Assembly (NCBI GenBank): GCA_002493085.1
Contig: DKXQ01000238.1
Span: 1,946-17,625, forward strand
Length of the DNA stretch: 15,680 nt
Direction of reading: 5' to 3'
Source of the DNA: Lachnoclostridium sp. UBA7122
GTDB taxonomy: Bacteria > Bacillota > Clostridia > Lachnospirales > Lachnospiraceae
Shown here: positions 1 to 7,099 of the stretch, in pieces
How the letters are laid out: every line of letters begins with the position of its first letter
Numbering within the stretch: the stretch's first letter is position 1
Made by a program: the position numbers and the translations under genes
The notes under the pieces: generated by a model
What the model was told of the DNA's origin: nothing
Database searches by the model: none
The model's input: only the letters and a program-made list of their open reading frames with translations

Positions 1-202
1 CCCCAGAACAACCGTTCGCACCCTTGCTAATGTAAAAATACCTTCAAAAGCACACGGAAATAATGTAAATTTCTAACCTATGTAGTGCCAAAAATGGCGG
101 ATTTACGGGCTTTCTCGGCTTTCCGTGTCCGTATCTGCCGGAAACTGAGACACCTCTGGAAACCAAAGTTATCACTACCAGCGTAGGCGATAATGTTATT
201 GT

Positions 203-233
203 TAAAAACACACCAAAACTCATACCTGGGTGC
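203..233 (-). terminator. Probable terminator after the HEPN gene
   Basis: Read on the minus strand, a GCACCCA arm and a TTGGTG arm enclose a short loop and are followed by TGTTTTTAAC. This fits an intrinsic terminator about 30 bp beyond the stop codon at 261. The stem is imperfect. The same element recurs at 12006-12028 (see the repeat entries). The rest of positions 1-260 holds no recognisable gene; a plus-strand frame without a start codon is open from about 68 to 273 but matches nothing I know. Confidence 0.5.
211..233. repeat. 23-bp imperfect direct repeat, copy A
   Basis: This 23-bp segment matches 12006-12028 at 20 of 23 positions in the same orientation. Weaker similarity extends into the left flank, where an AT[T/C]GTTAAAA string precedes both copies. 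It overlaps the probable terminator downstream of the HEPN gene. The two copies bracket most of the accessory genes, but a shared terminator motif is as likely as an integration footprint. Confidence 0.5.
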
Positions 234-260
234 CTTTATCAATTGCAATATATTCAGATA

Positions 261-959
261 TTACTTATCTAATACATACATCAACTGGCTTGCCAGCATA
301 ATCTGCTCCATGGCCTCCCTTTTTGTACATGGAAGATTTTCATGAGCGGATGGATTTCTATAAGCGGCAAAAATCCCTTCGAATAATGAATAGATTCCCC
401 GGCGATAATCTTTACCACTTGTCGTAGACAAATCGGCAAACTGGTATGCACCATTCTCTGAAAGCAATGCACCAATAATGTCTCCGACTTTAGCAGGCAC
501 TGTGATTCCCGGCTTTAATATTTGGAAGAGCTCCCTTAATCGACTCTCCACCTCTTTGACTGCTTTTTCTGCTGCCGAATCATAATACCCATCACAAAAC
601 AACCCTTGGCAAATGCCAGTAATACGAGGGTGAATCTCACGCCAAATAGCCATATCAACTGATTCTTGTACAATATGATGAATAATAATAAACAATTCTC
701 CAAATGCTGTAGTATTTAAGGAAACTGCTCCATACGCAGGACTCTTAAAAAGGTTTGTGGATATATTTTTAAGTTCTTTAGTATAAAAAGGATACTCCCC
801 CTCAATTCCATTTGCTACAGTATTAATTTGATAACATGTATTATTTGCTGAGCCTGGATCAATTACTATAGGCATTCCAGATACCAGCCCATTATTTACA
901 TTGTTAATCCAACTTTGCAGGCTCCTTAGTTCGTTCTCATATTTAGCCTTCATAGCCAT
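261..959 (-). CDS. TIGR02391 (Ymh-like) HEPN-fold protein
   Basis: Protein of 232 residues. The C-terminal half has the pattern of the TIGR02391/Ymh family: an IHPRI motif (residues 109-113), a GYYDSAAEKAVKEVESRLRE helix from about 124, and RNPSAHE at 201-207. RNPxxH is close to the RxxxxH signature of HEPN domains, many of which are ribonucleases in toxin-antitoxin and phage-defence systems. The N-terminal 100 residues are not recognised. The start ATG at 959 has GGAG 5 nt upstream (GGAGATAATATG); a second ATG two codons on is too far from it. The gene lies 177 bp downstream of the kinase gene on the same strand. RNase activity is inferred from the motif, not shown. Confidence 0.8.
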   Translation of the reverse strand: MAMKAKYENELRSLQSWINNVNNGLVSGMPIVIDPGSANNTCYQINTVANGIEGEYPFYTKELKNISTNLFKSPAYGAVSLNTTAFGELFIIIHHIVQESVDMAIWREIHPRITGICQGLFCDGYYDSAAEKAVKEVESRLRELFQILKPGITVPAKVGDIIGALLSENGAYQFADLSTTSGKDYRRGIYSLFEGIFAAYRNPSAHENLPCTKREAMEQIMLASQLMYVLDK

Positions 960-1136
960 ATTATCTCCTATTTCATTTTCTTTCTATCTTTTTCCACTCT
1001 TTCTATTTTAACTTTCTCATTCATAATAAAAATGTATTAAAAATTGCGAGTTTACATCTATATGCTTCCTGCCCATGAATCTATAAAAAATCATGTGTAA
1101 TGTTCCTATCCCGCTACTCCAAACTTACATAAGTAA

Positions 1137-2720
1137 TTAATAACCTTCATGGTAAGATAATTGTGCTCGTATATGACCATCAATCATTGAATTATTCTTC
1201 ATTGCATTAGAAGCGCTTTTTATTTTAAATCTTCCAACACTTGACGCCACATACTCAACAATTCTTGCTGCTTCAATATTTATCTCATCATTTCTATTTT
1301 CTCGATTTTTTATTACTTCAATCGCCCAATACGCTATACAATCATAATCATCCCAAGGGTGAAAACCATCCTGCATTACACTTGAAGCTCTTCGTATCTC
1401 TCTTAAAGCTATCTCAAATGACACGTCAATTACATTAATGAAAGGACCAGTAATATCTTGACCAAATTTAGTTGCTAATTGCCACATCAGTGTTCCATCA
1501 GAATCGCCGTTAAAAAGATCAATTAATTGAATCACATCTAAGCGCCCACTTTTTTTATATTCTACAAGTAATTTTTCTGCTATTTCTTCTGGGGATTCAT
1601 AATCTGGCCTACCGCAAATATCCACTAAATCCGCATACATTTCGTTAATATTCTCATATCTATTATCTGGATTAGGCGCAGTAGCTTTATAAACAACAGA
1701 AGAATATTTATGTGGTGATCCTGACATATTTCCATTCATTATAAAGTCAATAGTTTTTGCCAGTGAAAACATATCTGTTTTATAATTTCCATCTTTAAGA
1801 GCAAATAGCTGAGTTGGATCTGTAAACCATGCTCGTCCAACTGCATGTGTAGTGGTTGTTTGATGGGAATATTTACTGGAAATATCTTTCGCTAACCCAA
1901 AATCGGTAACCATCCATTTTCCTGAATTTCCCATCAAAATATTACCCGGATGAAAATCTCGATGTATTACTTCTTTGCTATGAAGATATTTCATGCACTC
2001 GGCACATCTAATCACTATTTCATTTTTTTCCTCATCAGATAATATTCTTCTTTCAATATAATCTTCTAATGAAACACTGGCTTTTTCAATCGAATATATA
2101 AGAGCTTGAGAATCATAATCAAACACATTAAGAGTATAACCACTATCATTTTGCTTGCTCATAATTTCATACTCTCTTTTAAACCTATGTACTGAACCTG
2201 CATCGTCTTTTTCTACAGAATTAAGAACTTTATAAACTCGTGTCAAATCTGTGGAACAGCGATATACCGTACAAAATCCACCTTCCCCCATTTTGTCATA
2301 TTCCTTAAAATTAACAGCTTTCAAAGAAAACTTGCTGTTGTCTATTGCGAATTCCTGCTTTGGAATGCTCCACAACGCATTCAATGAAGTAAGAATTTTA
2401 TCTTTTAACTGAAATATACTATAACCTGCTGCAGTCAGGTCGTTCACTCTATTCTCAATATATTTGTTAAAATAGTAATCAATAAACATAATCAGCTTTT
2501 CTTCATCAGCCAATTGACGTAAAAATCCAGCTAAAATTTCCACATTGTAATTGCTTTCATCCAAAATTGATGTTTCCCACCCCATATCATAACAACATTC
2601 ATACAGAGCTGTTTCATCAATCTTTATACTTTCCGGAAGTTCGACATTTCCTAAACCAGTAAGTAGTTTCGCTATATTCTTTAGGTCATCAATTTTATAT
2701 TCCATCTTATTTAAGTCCAT
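1137..2720 (-). CDS. Hanks-type serine/threonine protein kinase with extra domains
   Basis: Protein of 527 residues from the chosen ATG. The kinase domain spans about residues 137-370: glycine loop GEGGFCTVY (145-153), ATP-anchoring Lys164 in VYKVL, Glu183 in the C-helix, catalytic loop HRDFHPGN (253-260), DFG (273-275), KTDMFSLAKTI (314-324) and PDNRY (351-355). All key catalytic residues are present, so it should be active. The N-terminal 135 residues are helical, and the C-terminal 150 residues are an unassigned helical region. No membrane segment or PASTA repeat is seen, so a cytoplasmic kinase is likely, unlike the housekeeping PrkC type. The frame stays open to 2891, but that extension is low-complexity and crosses two dyads, so I start at 2720; ATG 2705 is possible. 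Neither start has a strong RBS. A defence role is inferred only from its neighbours. Confidence 0.85.
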   Translation of the reverse strand: MDLNKMEYKIDDLKNIAKLLTGLGNVELPESIKIDETALYECCYDMGWETSILDESNYNVEILAGFLRQLADEEKLIMFIDYYFNKYIENRVNDLTAAGYSIFQLKDKILTSLNALWSIPKQEFAIDNSKFSLKAVNFKEYDKMGEGGFCTVYRCSTDLTRVYKVLNSVEKDDAGSVHRFKREYEIMSKQNDSGYTLNVFDYDSQALIYSIEKASVSLEDYIERRILSDEEKNEIVIRCAECMKYLHSKEVIHRDFHPGNILMGNSGKWMVTDFGLAKDISSKYSHQTTTTHAVGRAWFTDPTQLFALKDGNYKTDMFSLAKTIDFIMNGNMSGSPHKYSSVVYKATAPNPDNRYENINEMYADLVDICGRPDYESPEEIAEKLLVEYKKSGRLDVIQLIDLFNGDSDGTLMWQLATKFGQDITGPFINVIDVSFEIALREIRRASSVMQDGFHPWDDYDCIAYWAIEVIKNRENRNDEINIEAARIVEYVASSVGRFKIKSASNAMKNNSMIDGHIRAQLSYHEGY

Positions 2721-2745
2721 TCTTATAATTATTATCTGATAAAAC

Positions 2746-2803
2746 GTAGTAAAAATTCGGAAACCTTTACTACTCTTGATTATTTTACCACACGGTAAAA
2801 ATA
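2746..2803. promoter_or_regulatory. Two tandem dyads upstream of the kinase gene
   Basis: Two inverted repeats lie 26-83 bp before the kinase start. The first is GTAGTAAA (2746-2753) with TTTACTAC (2766-2773). The second is TTTTACC (2783-2789) with GGTAAAA (2794-2800), separated by ACAC. They could be operator sites or leader-RNA hairpins. No clear -35/-10 pair was found with them. Confidence 0.35.
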
Positions 2804-2921
2804 TGAAAAGAAAAAACGCACCGCCGAAACATTCCTGATTATTCCATATTATTATAGTTGGCGTGATGGTAAAGTGCAGAGCGATATTCAATCTATGTTC
2901 CCGATAGATATCGTTGTTGTA

Positions 2922-3206
2922 TCACTTGCCCATACACGCATAATACTCCTCTATGATCCGCATAAGCTCTAGAAAGCACTTATCCTTTGCCCCTTCCGTA
3001 TTATTCAACAATGCAGTAAAATGAATGCCGTGGTTCATCACAATCAGCATCCACTTAATATGTAGCTATTTATTGATATAGAACAACATGGTGGAAAGGC
3101 TCGTTCCCATTTCACTGATTGTTCCGGTCACATCCACCCCAAATGTAAAAATAATCATTGGGTCTAACCAATCGCTGTAATCCCAGAGTACCGCATATTC
3201 GGACAC
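2922..3206 (-). pseudogene. Degenerate ORF with an in-frame amber stop
   Basis: From a GTG at 3206 one frame reads about 46 codons, starting VSEYAVLWDYSDWLDPM, to a TAG at 3066-3068. It then continues in the same frame for 47 more codons, ending in RIIEEYYACMGK before TGA at 2922. The unbroken frame on both sides of a single stop suggests one gene of about 95 residues with a nonsense mutation, or a remnant of a longer one. I do not recognise the family. It begins 6 bp after the stop codon of the ATPase gene and is in the same frame. An antisense plus-strand frame (about 2803-2970, containing SWRDGKVQSDIQSMFP) is also open, so the coding strand of 2803-2970 is uncertain. Confidence 0.35.
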
Positions 3207-3212
3207 TTTTGA

Positions 3213-4733
3213 TTAGTCCAGTGAATATTTGATGGTTCCATCTTCCATAAAAATAATCAATTTTTCAATGTGACGTAATGTAGCTTTATACGGTTGAAAA
3301 TACTTTAGACTATTCTCCGAAATCATACACTGTGCTACATTTGCACCAGTTAAAATTGTATCTTTCAAGTTCGCATTCCGTAAATCCGTTCCAATAAGAA
3401 TACTATTTGAAAGGTCTGCTTTCTGAAAATCACCACCATCTAAGCGACTCCCCAAAAAATTAGCATGATACAGTTTTGAATTCTTAAAATTCATATTTGC
3501 TAGATTGCAACGCCATAGCTTTATGTTAGAAAAATCAGTATAGGAAAAATCTAAATATACTTCACTAAAATAAATCTTATTGAACACATTGATTAAACAC
3601 GCAAAATTTGTTTCTCCACATTTTGAAAACTCTGGCTTAAATGTTCCATAACATATACGATTTACATAAGAAGTAATATGCCATATTACATAAAAAACAT
3701 TTGAAATTGCTTTAAAAACATCAATGTCTCTTGGTAAATTTAGTAGCATTCCACGTTCAAACATATAGTTGAAATTATAATTTAGTTGCTCCAAAAAAAT
3801 ATTACTATTTATTTGGTGCTTAATAAAAAACTTTACATAATTCAGAATATTTATCGGACATATATTGTTCGCAAATACATCCCACATGGCAATACCAAAT
3901 TTTTCAGTTTCTTTTACCTCTTTAAATATCTTCCGAAAAATATACCTTGCTGCAAATATTTCATAAAAACTTTTATGCTGAAAGGACACTCTGCCTTCTT
4001 CTATTATTAGTTCCTTATAGACACTAAGATACTTTAGATAACTACTGTCAGTTGGCATAATAACCATTTCATTTTTTTGCATCATCTCAAAAGCAATACT
4101 TTCTAATACTGAACTTTCTTCTTCCGAATATCGTGATATAAAAGATAATAAAACATTCTCCCTTGTGGCTTCTTCTAATGGAATACCCAATTGACTGGTT
4201 GCCCGTACAAGCAGTTTCAGCATAAACGGTGTATTAAAAATATTTATAAGACTTATGATAGCCTCATTATTTGTAAAATTACTATTCGACATAGATTGAA
4301 GAAAATGAAAAGCCTCATTCTGCGATAAAGGATTGATTTTTAGAACCTCCGCATTCTTCCAAATGTCGCCCTCCATATATCTTGAAGTTATTATCACTTT
4401 TATACCGTGTCTATTTTGCCAATCTACAAGTTGACGCCATGTACTAAACCTGTCCTCTGGAATCAATGCATCCCACCCATCAATAATAACAACTTTAGCA
4501 CTATTGTTAATTTCATATTCATTTTGCATTTCATCCAATACATTCCTACAATATTTTAACAAATTGATATATAAAATATCTTTTGAATCTTTAGCTTTTA
4601 TCACCATCTTGACAAGTGTTGTTTTTCCTATTCCAGCCTCACCCAAAATAATAAGAGTATTTGACTGATATCTATATATGAAATCTTCTATACGACAAGC
4701 CAATTCTTTGAATTGTTTACTCAAACTTCGCAC
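3213..4733 (-). CDS. STAND/NACHT-like ATPase with pentapeptide repeats (IS-truncated 5' end)
   Basis: This is the 3' part of a gene cut by the IS element. Residues 31-39 are a Walker A (GEAGIGKTT), 81-88 a Walker B (VVIIDGWD) and 115-118 a sensor-like ITSR. LSQNEAFHFL (about 137-146) and FQHKSFYEIFAARY (about 252-265) are typical of NACHT/STAND signalling ATPases. Pentapeptide repeats of the A(D/N)LxN kind cover about 395-468. The only start is a GTG at 4733 with no RBS, and its first seven codons are IS terminal repeat and target duplication. Going upstream, the frame hits a TAG inside the IS. Deleting the IS and one TTGTTTA copy fuses the frame to the DUF4365 fragment at 6292-6975. The fragment is probably not expressed as an active sensor. 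Loss of the partner domain is seen; a defence role is inferred. Confidence 0.8.
   Translation of the reverse strand: MRSLSKQFKELACRIEDFIYRYQSNTLIILGEAGIGKTTLVKMVIKAKDSKDILYINLLKYCRNVLDEMQNEYEINNSAKVVIIDGWDALIPEDRFSTWRQLVDWQNRHGIKVIITSRYMEGDIWKNAEVLKINPLSQNEAFHFLQSMSNSNFTNNEAIISLINIFNTPFMLKLLVRATSQLGIPLEEATRENVLLSFISRYSEEESSVLESIAFEMMQKNEMVIMPTDSSYLKYLSVYKELIIEEGRVSFQHKSFYEIFAARYIFRKIFKEVKETEKFGIAMWDVFANNICPINILNYVKFFIKHQINSNIFLEQLNYNFNYMFERGMLLNLPRDIDVFKAISNVFYVIWHITSYVNRICYGTFKPEFSKCGETNFACLINVFNKIYFSEVYLDFSYTDFSNIKLWRCNLANMNFKNSKLYHANFLGSRLDGGDFQKADLSNSILIGTDLRNANLKDTILTGANVAQCMISENSLKYFQPYKATLRHIEKLIIFMEDGTIKYSLD
4713..4719. repeat. Target-site duplication, left copy (TTGTTTA)
   Basis: TTGTTTA directly abuts the outer end of the IS (CTCAAACTTCGCAC from 4720). 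An identical 7-mer abuts the other end at 6310-6316. The two copies are in phase in the interrupted reading frame, both encoding KQ, which supports this as the duplicated target. Confidence 0.65.
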
Positions 4734-4742
4734 TTGAATAAG

Positions 4743-4768
4743 TGCCTATGCACCTTGAAAATTCAATA
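4743..4768 (+). repeat. IS inner terminal inverted repeat, left
   Basis: This is a 26-bp sequence beginning TGCCTATGCACCTTG, identical to the reverse complement of 6262-6287. Partial similarity (a CTGGCA motif) continues inward on both sides. It is probably the transposase binding site. Confidence 0.85.
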
Positions 4769-4854
4769 AAAACTGGCAATAAAATAGCATGAAGCCATCT
4801 GGTTTGGTATAATTGAGTTGTCGAAAAACAATCATCCATCCGGAGGCTCATGCT

Positions 4855-6228
4855 ATGAATATAAGTATAACACAAGCGAACCAGAATGATAAGCAGATTT
4901 CAAAATCTATTAAAAGATTTTTTACAAGATTCCATATATCTTCCGCATTAAAGGCATCGAATGCCTATAAGAAAAGAGGGATCCCCGTTGTTGAGGTCTT
5001 TCAGTATCTTTTCCTGCTGATCTTTTCCAACAGGAGTATGTATATGAACCTGATCACCGGACGGAATACGCCCGGATTTGCAAAGGATACGGTATATCGT
5101 TTCACAAAGATGGTCCAGATCAACTGGATACGCTTTACAACCCTGCTGGTTTCCCGGATCATCAGGGATGCGATTGTCCCATTGGACTCAAAAGACCGTG
5201 CAAATGTATTAATCATTGATGATTCCATGTTTGAACGCAGCCGCTCCAAGAAAGTAGAACTGCTTGCAAAAACTTATGACCACGCAAATCACAGATACCG
5301 TTTCGGATTTCGTATGCTTACGCTTGGATGGTCAGATGGAAGCACATTTCTTCCTGCGGGCAGCGTTCTTCTCTCTTCTGAAAACAGAAAGAACAGGGTA
5401 AACGAAGCTGCGGGTGTTGATAAACGAACCGCAGGATATAAACGGAGAATGCTGTCCATGCAAAAAGGAACGCAGGCAATGCTTGAGCTTTTGAAAACTG
5501 CTAAAAAGGCCGCCATTCCGGCTAAGTACGTCCTTTTCGACAGCTGGTTTTCTTCTCCCAGTACGCTCCATGCTGTAAAATCAGTCGGTTATGATGTCAT
5601 CGGCATGGTCAAAAAGACTCCCAGGATGTTCTTCCGGTATCATGGAGAAGATATGTCCTTGATTACAGTCTATAACCGGAATAAAAAGAGACGGGGCCGC
5701 TCCCGGTATCTGCTTTCCGTGTTGGTTGATGTTGTAAAGGATGGAGAAATCATGCCGGCTAAAGTTATATATGTCCGCAACCGGAATAAGAGGAAGGAAT
5801 ATTTATGCCTTATCTCTACGGATACCACCTTGGATGAAAACGAGATTATCCGCATTTATGGCAAGCGCTGGGATATCGAAGTTTTCTTCAAGGTATGCAA
5901 AAGCTATCTGAATCTTAGCCGGGAATGTAATTCCTTGTCATATGATGCCATGACTGCCCACACTGCCGTTGTTTTCACACGATATATGATGCTTTCTCTG
6001 GAAAGCAGGGAATCCAATGATAACCGTTCGCTGGGTGAACTTTTTCTGTATTTTTCTGATGAAATGTCTGATATCACATGGATTCAGGCATTTCAAATGC
6101 TGCTTCAGATATTCAGGACCATGCTCAGCGACAACACGGAACTGTCTGACGATAAAATCAACGAACTGGTTGATGTGTTTATGAATACACTTCCCGCTTT
6201 GCTAAAAACACAGCTTCAAGCATCATAA
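4855..6228 (+). CDS. IS4-family DDE transposase
   Basis: Transposase of 457 residues that catalyses cut-and-paste movement of its IS. DDE residues are visible: Asp in LIIDDSMFERS (about 122), Asp in YVLFDSWFSS (229) and Glu342 in YGKRWDIEVFFKVCK. The last motif carries the IS4 signature Y-x2-R-x3-E-x6-K (Y335, R338, E342, K349). The start ATG at 4855 has GGAGG (4842-4846) 8 nt upstream; an upstream TTG at 4813 lacks one. The frame is intact and full length, so the element may still be mobile. It runs antisense to the gene it interrupts. GC content is visibly higher than in the flanking genes, in keeping with recent arrival. Confidence 0.93.
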   Translation: MNISITQANQNDKQISKSIKRFFTRFHISSALKASNAYKKRGIPVVEVFQYLFLLIFSNRSMYMNLITGRNTPGFAKDTVYRFTKMVQINWIRFTTLLVSRIIRDAIVPLDSKDRANVLIIDDSMFERSRSKKVELLAKTYDHANHRYRFGFRMLTLGWSDGSTFLPAGSVLLSSENRKNRVNEAAGVDKRTAGYKRRMLSMQKGTQAMLELLKTAKKAAIPAKYVLFDSWFSSPSTLHAVKSVGYDVIGMVKKTPRMFFRYHGEDMSLITVYNRNKKRRGRSRYLLSVLVDVVKDGEIMPAKVIYVRNRNKRKEYLCLISTDTTLDENEIIRIYGKRWDIEVFFKVCKSYLNLSRECNSLSYDAMTAHTAVVFTRYMMLSLESRESNDNRSLGELFLYFSDEMSDITWIQAFQMLLQIFRTMLSDNTELSDDKINELVDVFMNTLPALLKTQLQAS

Positions 6229-6261
6229 CGACAGAATCTTGACAACTAAATAACTGCCAGG

Positions 6262-6287
6262 TATTGAATTTTCAAGGTGCATAGGCA
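6262..6287 (-). repeat. IS inner terminal inverted repeat, right
   Basis: A 26-bp perfect reverse complement of 4743-4768, located 33 bp after the transposase stop codon. Confidence 0.85.
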
Positions 6288-6291
6288 AAAT

Positions 6292-6975
6292 CTATGTGCG
6301 AAGTTTGAGTTGTTTACCTATAACTATATCGTTTTCTATATCTGACCATTTTATTTCACCCGCAAAATTAGCCAATTCTTCCCGCTTGTCTTTAAATGGC
6401 ATCCTGTCTGATGATGCATTCTTTTTATCAACTATTATTCTTGCTTTAAGAAATATCTTTTTTTGTTCGTCATCTAACATGACAAACACAGATTCTGTGT
6501 CCACATCTAAATCATCAATTTCTTCTGCCAGTTCCCTAATATTTTGGCTATAAGCCAAAATTAGAAGTTTTTCTTTTGTACACAAACCAAATTTATTTTC
6601 TTTCGGTATTACAATTTTATATCTCGTATCAGAAACCTGTTCGACAGTAAACTTATCAATAACTTCCCATATACATTCCTGACTAACTGGGTGGTACAAT
6701 AAAACAATCACCGGAAGCACATGCCCCAACCAATACTTCTTATGTTTTTCATCAAACCGAAAGATAATCCCTTCTTCTGTTGTGCTTATAAAATAGCTTT
6801 CGCCACTTTTAATTTGAATGGCAATCATTTTTCCTGTTGGGTATTCCTGGCTAGTAACCTCAATTTGTGCATCAATACCATAATCATCCACAGTTTGCTC
6901 TCTGAAAAACCATTTTAGCTCTCTGTATACAATATTCTGAACAGCGCTTACCCCTTCTCTTTCTATATTTGTCAT
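6292..6975 (-). CDS. DUF4365 nuclease-like protein (5' part of an IS-split gene)
   Basis: Open frame of 227 residues. Residues 1-150 match DUF4365, a restriction-endonuclease-like fold: DDYGIDAQIE (30-39) and IAIQIKSG (51-58) supply the acidic and Q-x-K residues of a PD-(D/E)XK variant, followed by YWLGHVLPVIVLLYHP (81-96). The last five codons after GKQ (LKLRT) and the stop are IS end sequence, so this is the natural gene only up to Gln222. Removing the IS continues it into FKELACRIEDF and the Walker A motif of the ATPase fragment. The ATG at 6975 has AAAGG 9 nt upstream. The nuclease domain could still be made alone. In such fusions the nuclease is usually the effector and the ATPase the sensor; that role is inferred here. 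Confidence 0.8.
   Translation of the reverse strand: MTNIEREGVSAVQNIVYRELKWFFREQTVDDYGIDAQIEVTSQEYPTGKMIAIQIKSGESYFISTTEEGIIFRFDEKHKKYWLGHVLPVIVLLYHPVSQECIWEVIDKFTVEQVSDTRYKIVIPKENKFGLCTKEKLLILAYSQNIRELAEEIDDLDVDTESVFVMLDDEQKKIFLKARIIVDKKNASSDRMPFKDKREELANFAGEIKWSDIENDIVIGKQLKLRT
6310..6316. repeat. Target-site duplication, right copy (TTGTTTA)
   Basis: Perfect match to 4713-4719, directly outside the outer right end of the IS. Confidence 0.65.
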
Positions 6976-7099
6976 GTTATCAAGCCTTTCATTCTACATT
7001 CCAAAACTCCAATATATTATGCTATCAACAAATATTTTTTCTGCTCCATTCCTTTTCATATAACGGAGTATATCAAGTCATAAAACACATTACATAAGG

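Larger units (their letters stand above)
4720..6309 (+). mobile_element. IS4-family insertion sequence, about 1590 bp
   Basis: The element carries one transposase gene and two nested terminal inverted repeats. The outer pair is CTCAAACTTCGCAC (4720-4733) and its complement (6296-6309). The inner pair is a perfect 26-bp repeat starting TGCCTATGCACC (4743-4768) and its complement (6262-6287). The linkers between them are unlike (9 bp left, 8 bp right). Bounding the element at the 26-bp repeats gives no target duplication; bounding it at the 14-bp repeats gives a perfect 7-bp duplication and restores the split host gene. Outer bounds are therefore preferred. The exact ISfinder name is unknown to me. 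Confidence 0.8.

Noticed and set aside
2721..2891. N-terminal extension of the kinase frame to 2891
   Set aside because: The extension is low in complexity and lies over two dyads with no RBS at its start. It probably stays open by chance.
5001..5855. Minus-strand frames within the transposase gene
   Set aside because: They lie wholly opposite an intact transposase with clear DDE motifs and have no protein-like features.
4720..6309. Reading the 14-bp inverted repeats around the IS as a terminator stem into which the IS inserted
   Set aside because: There is no T-tract, and the arms lie inside the apparent coding ends. Treating them as IS ends gives a 7-bp target duplication and a repaired gene.
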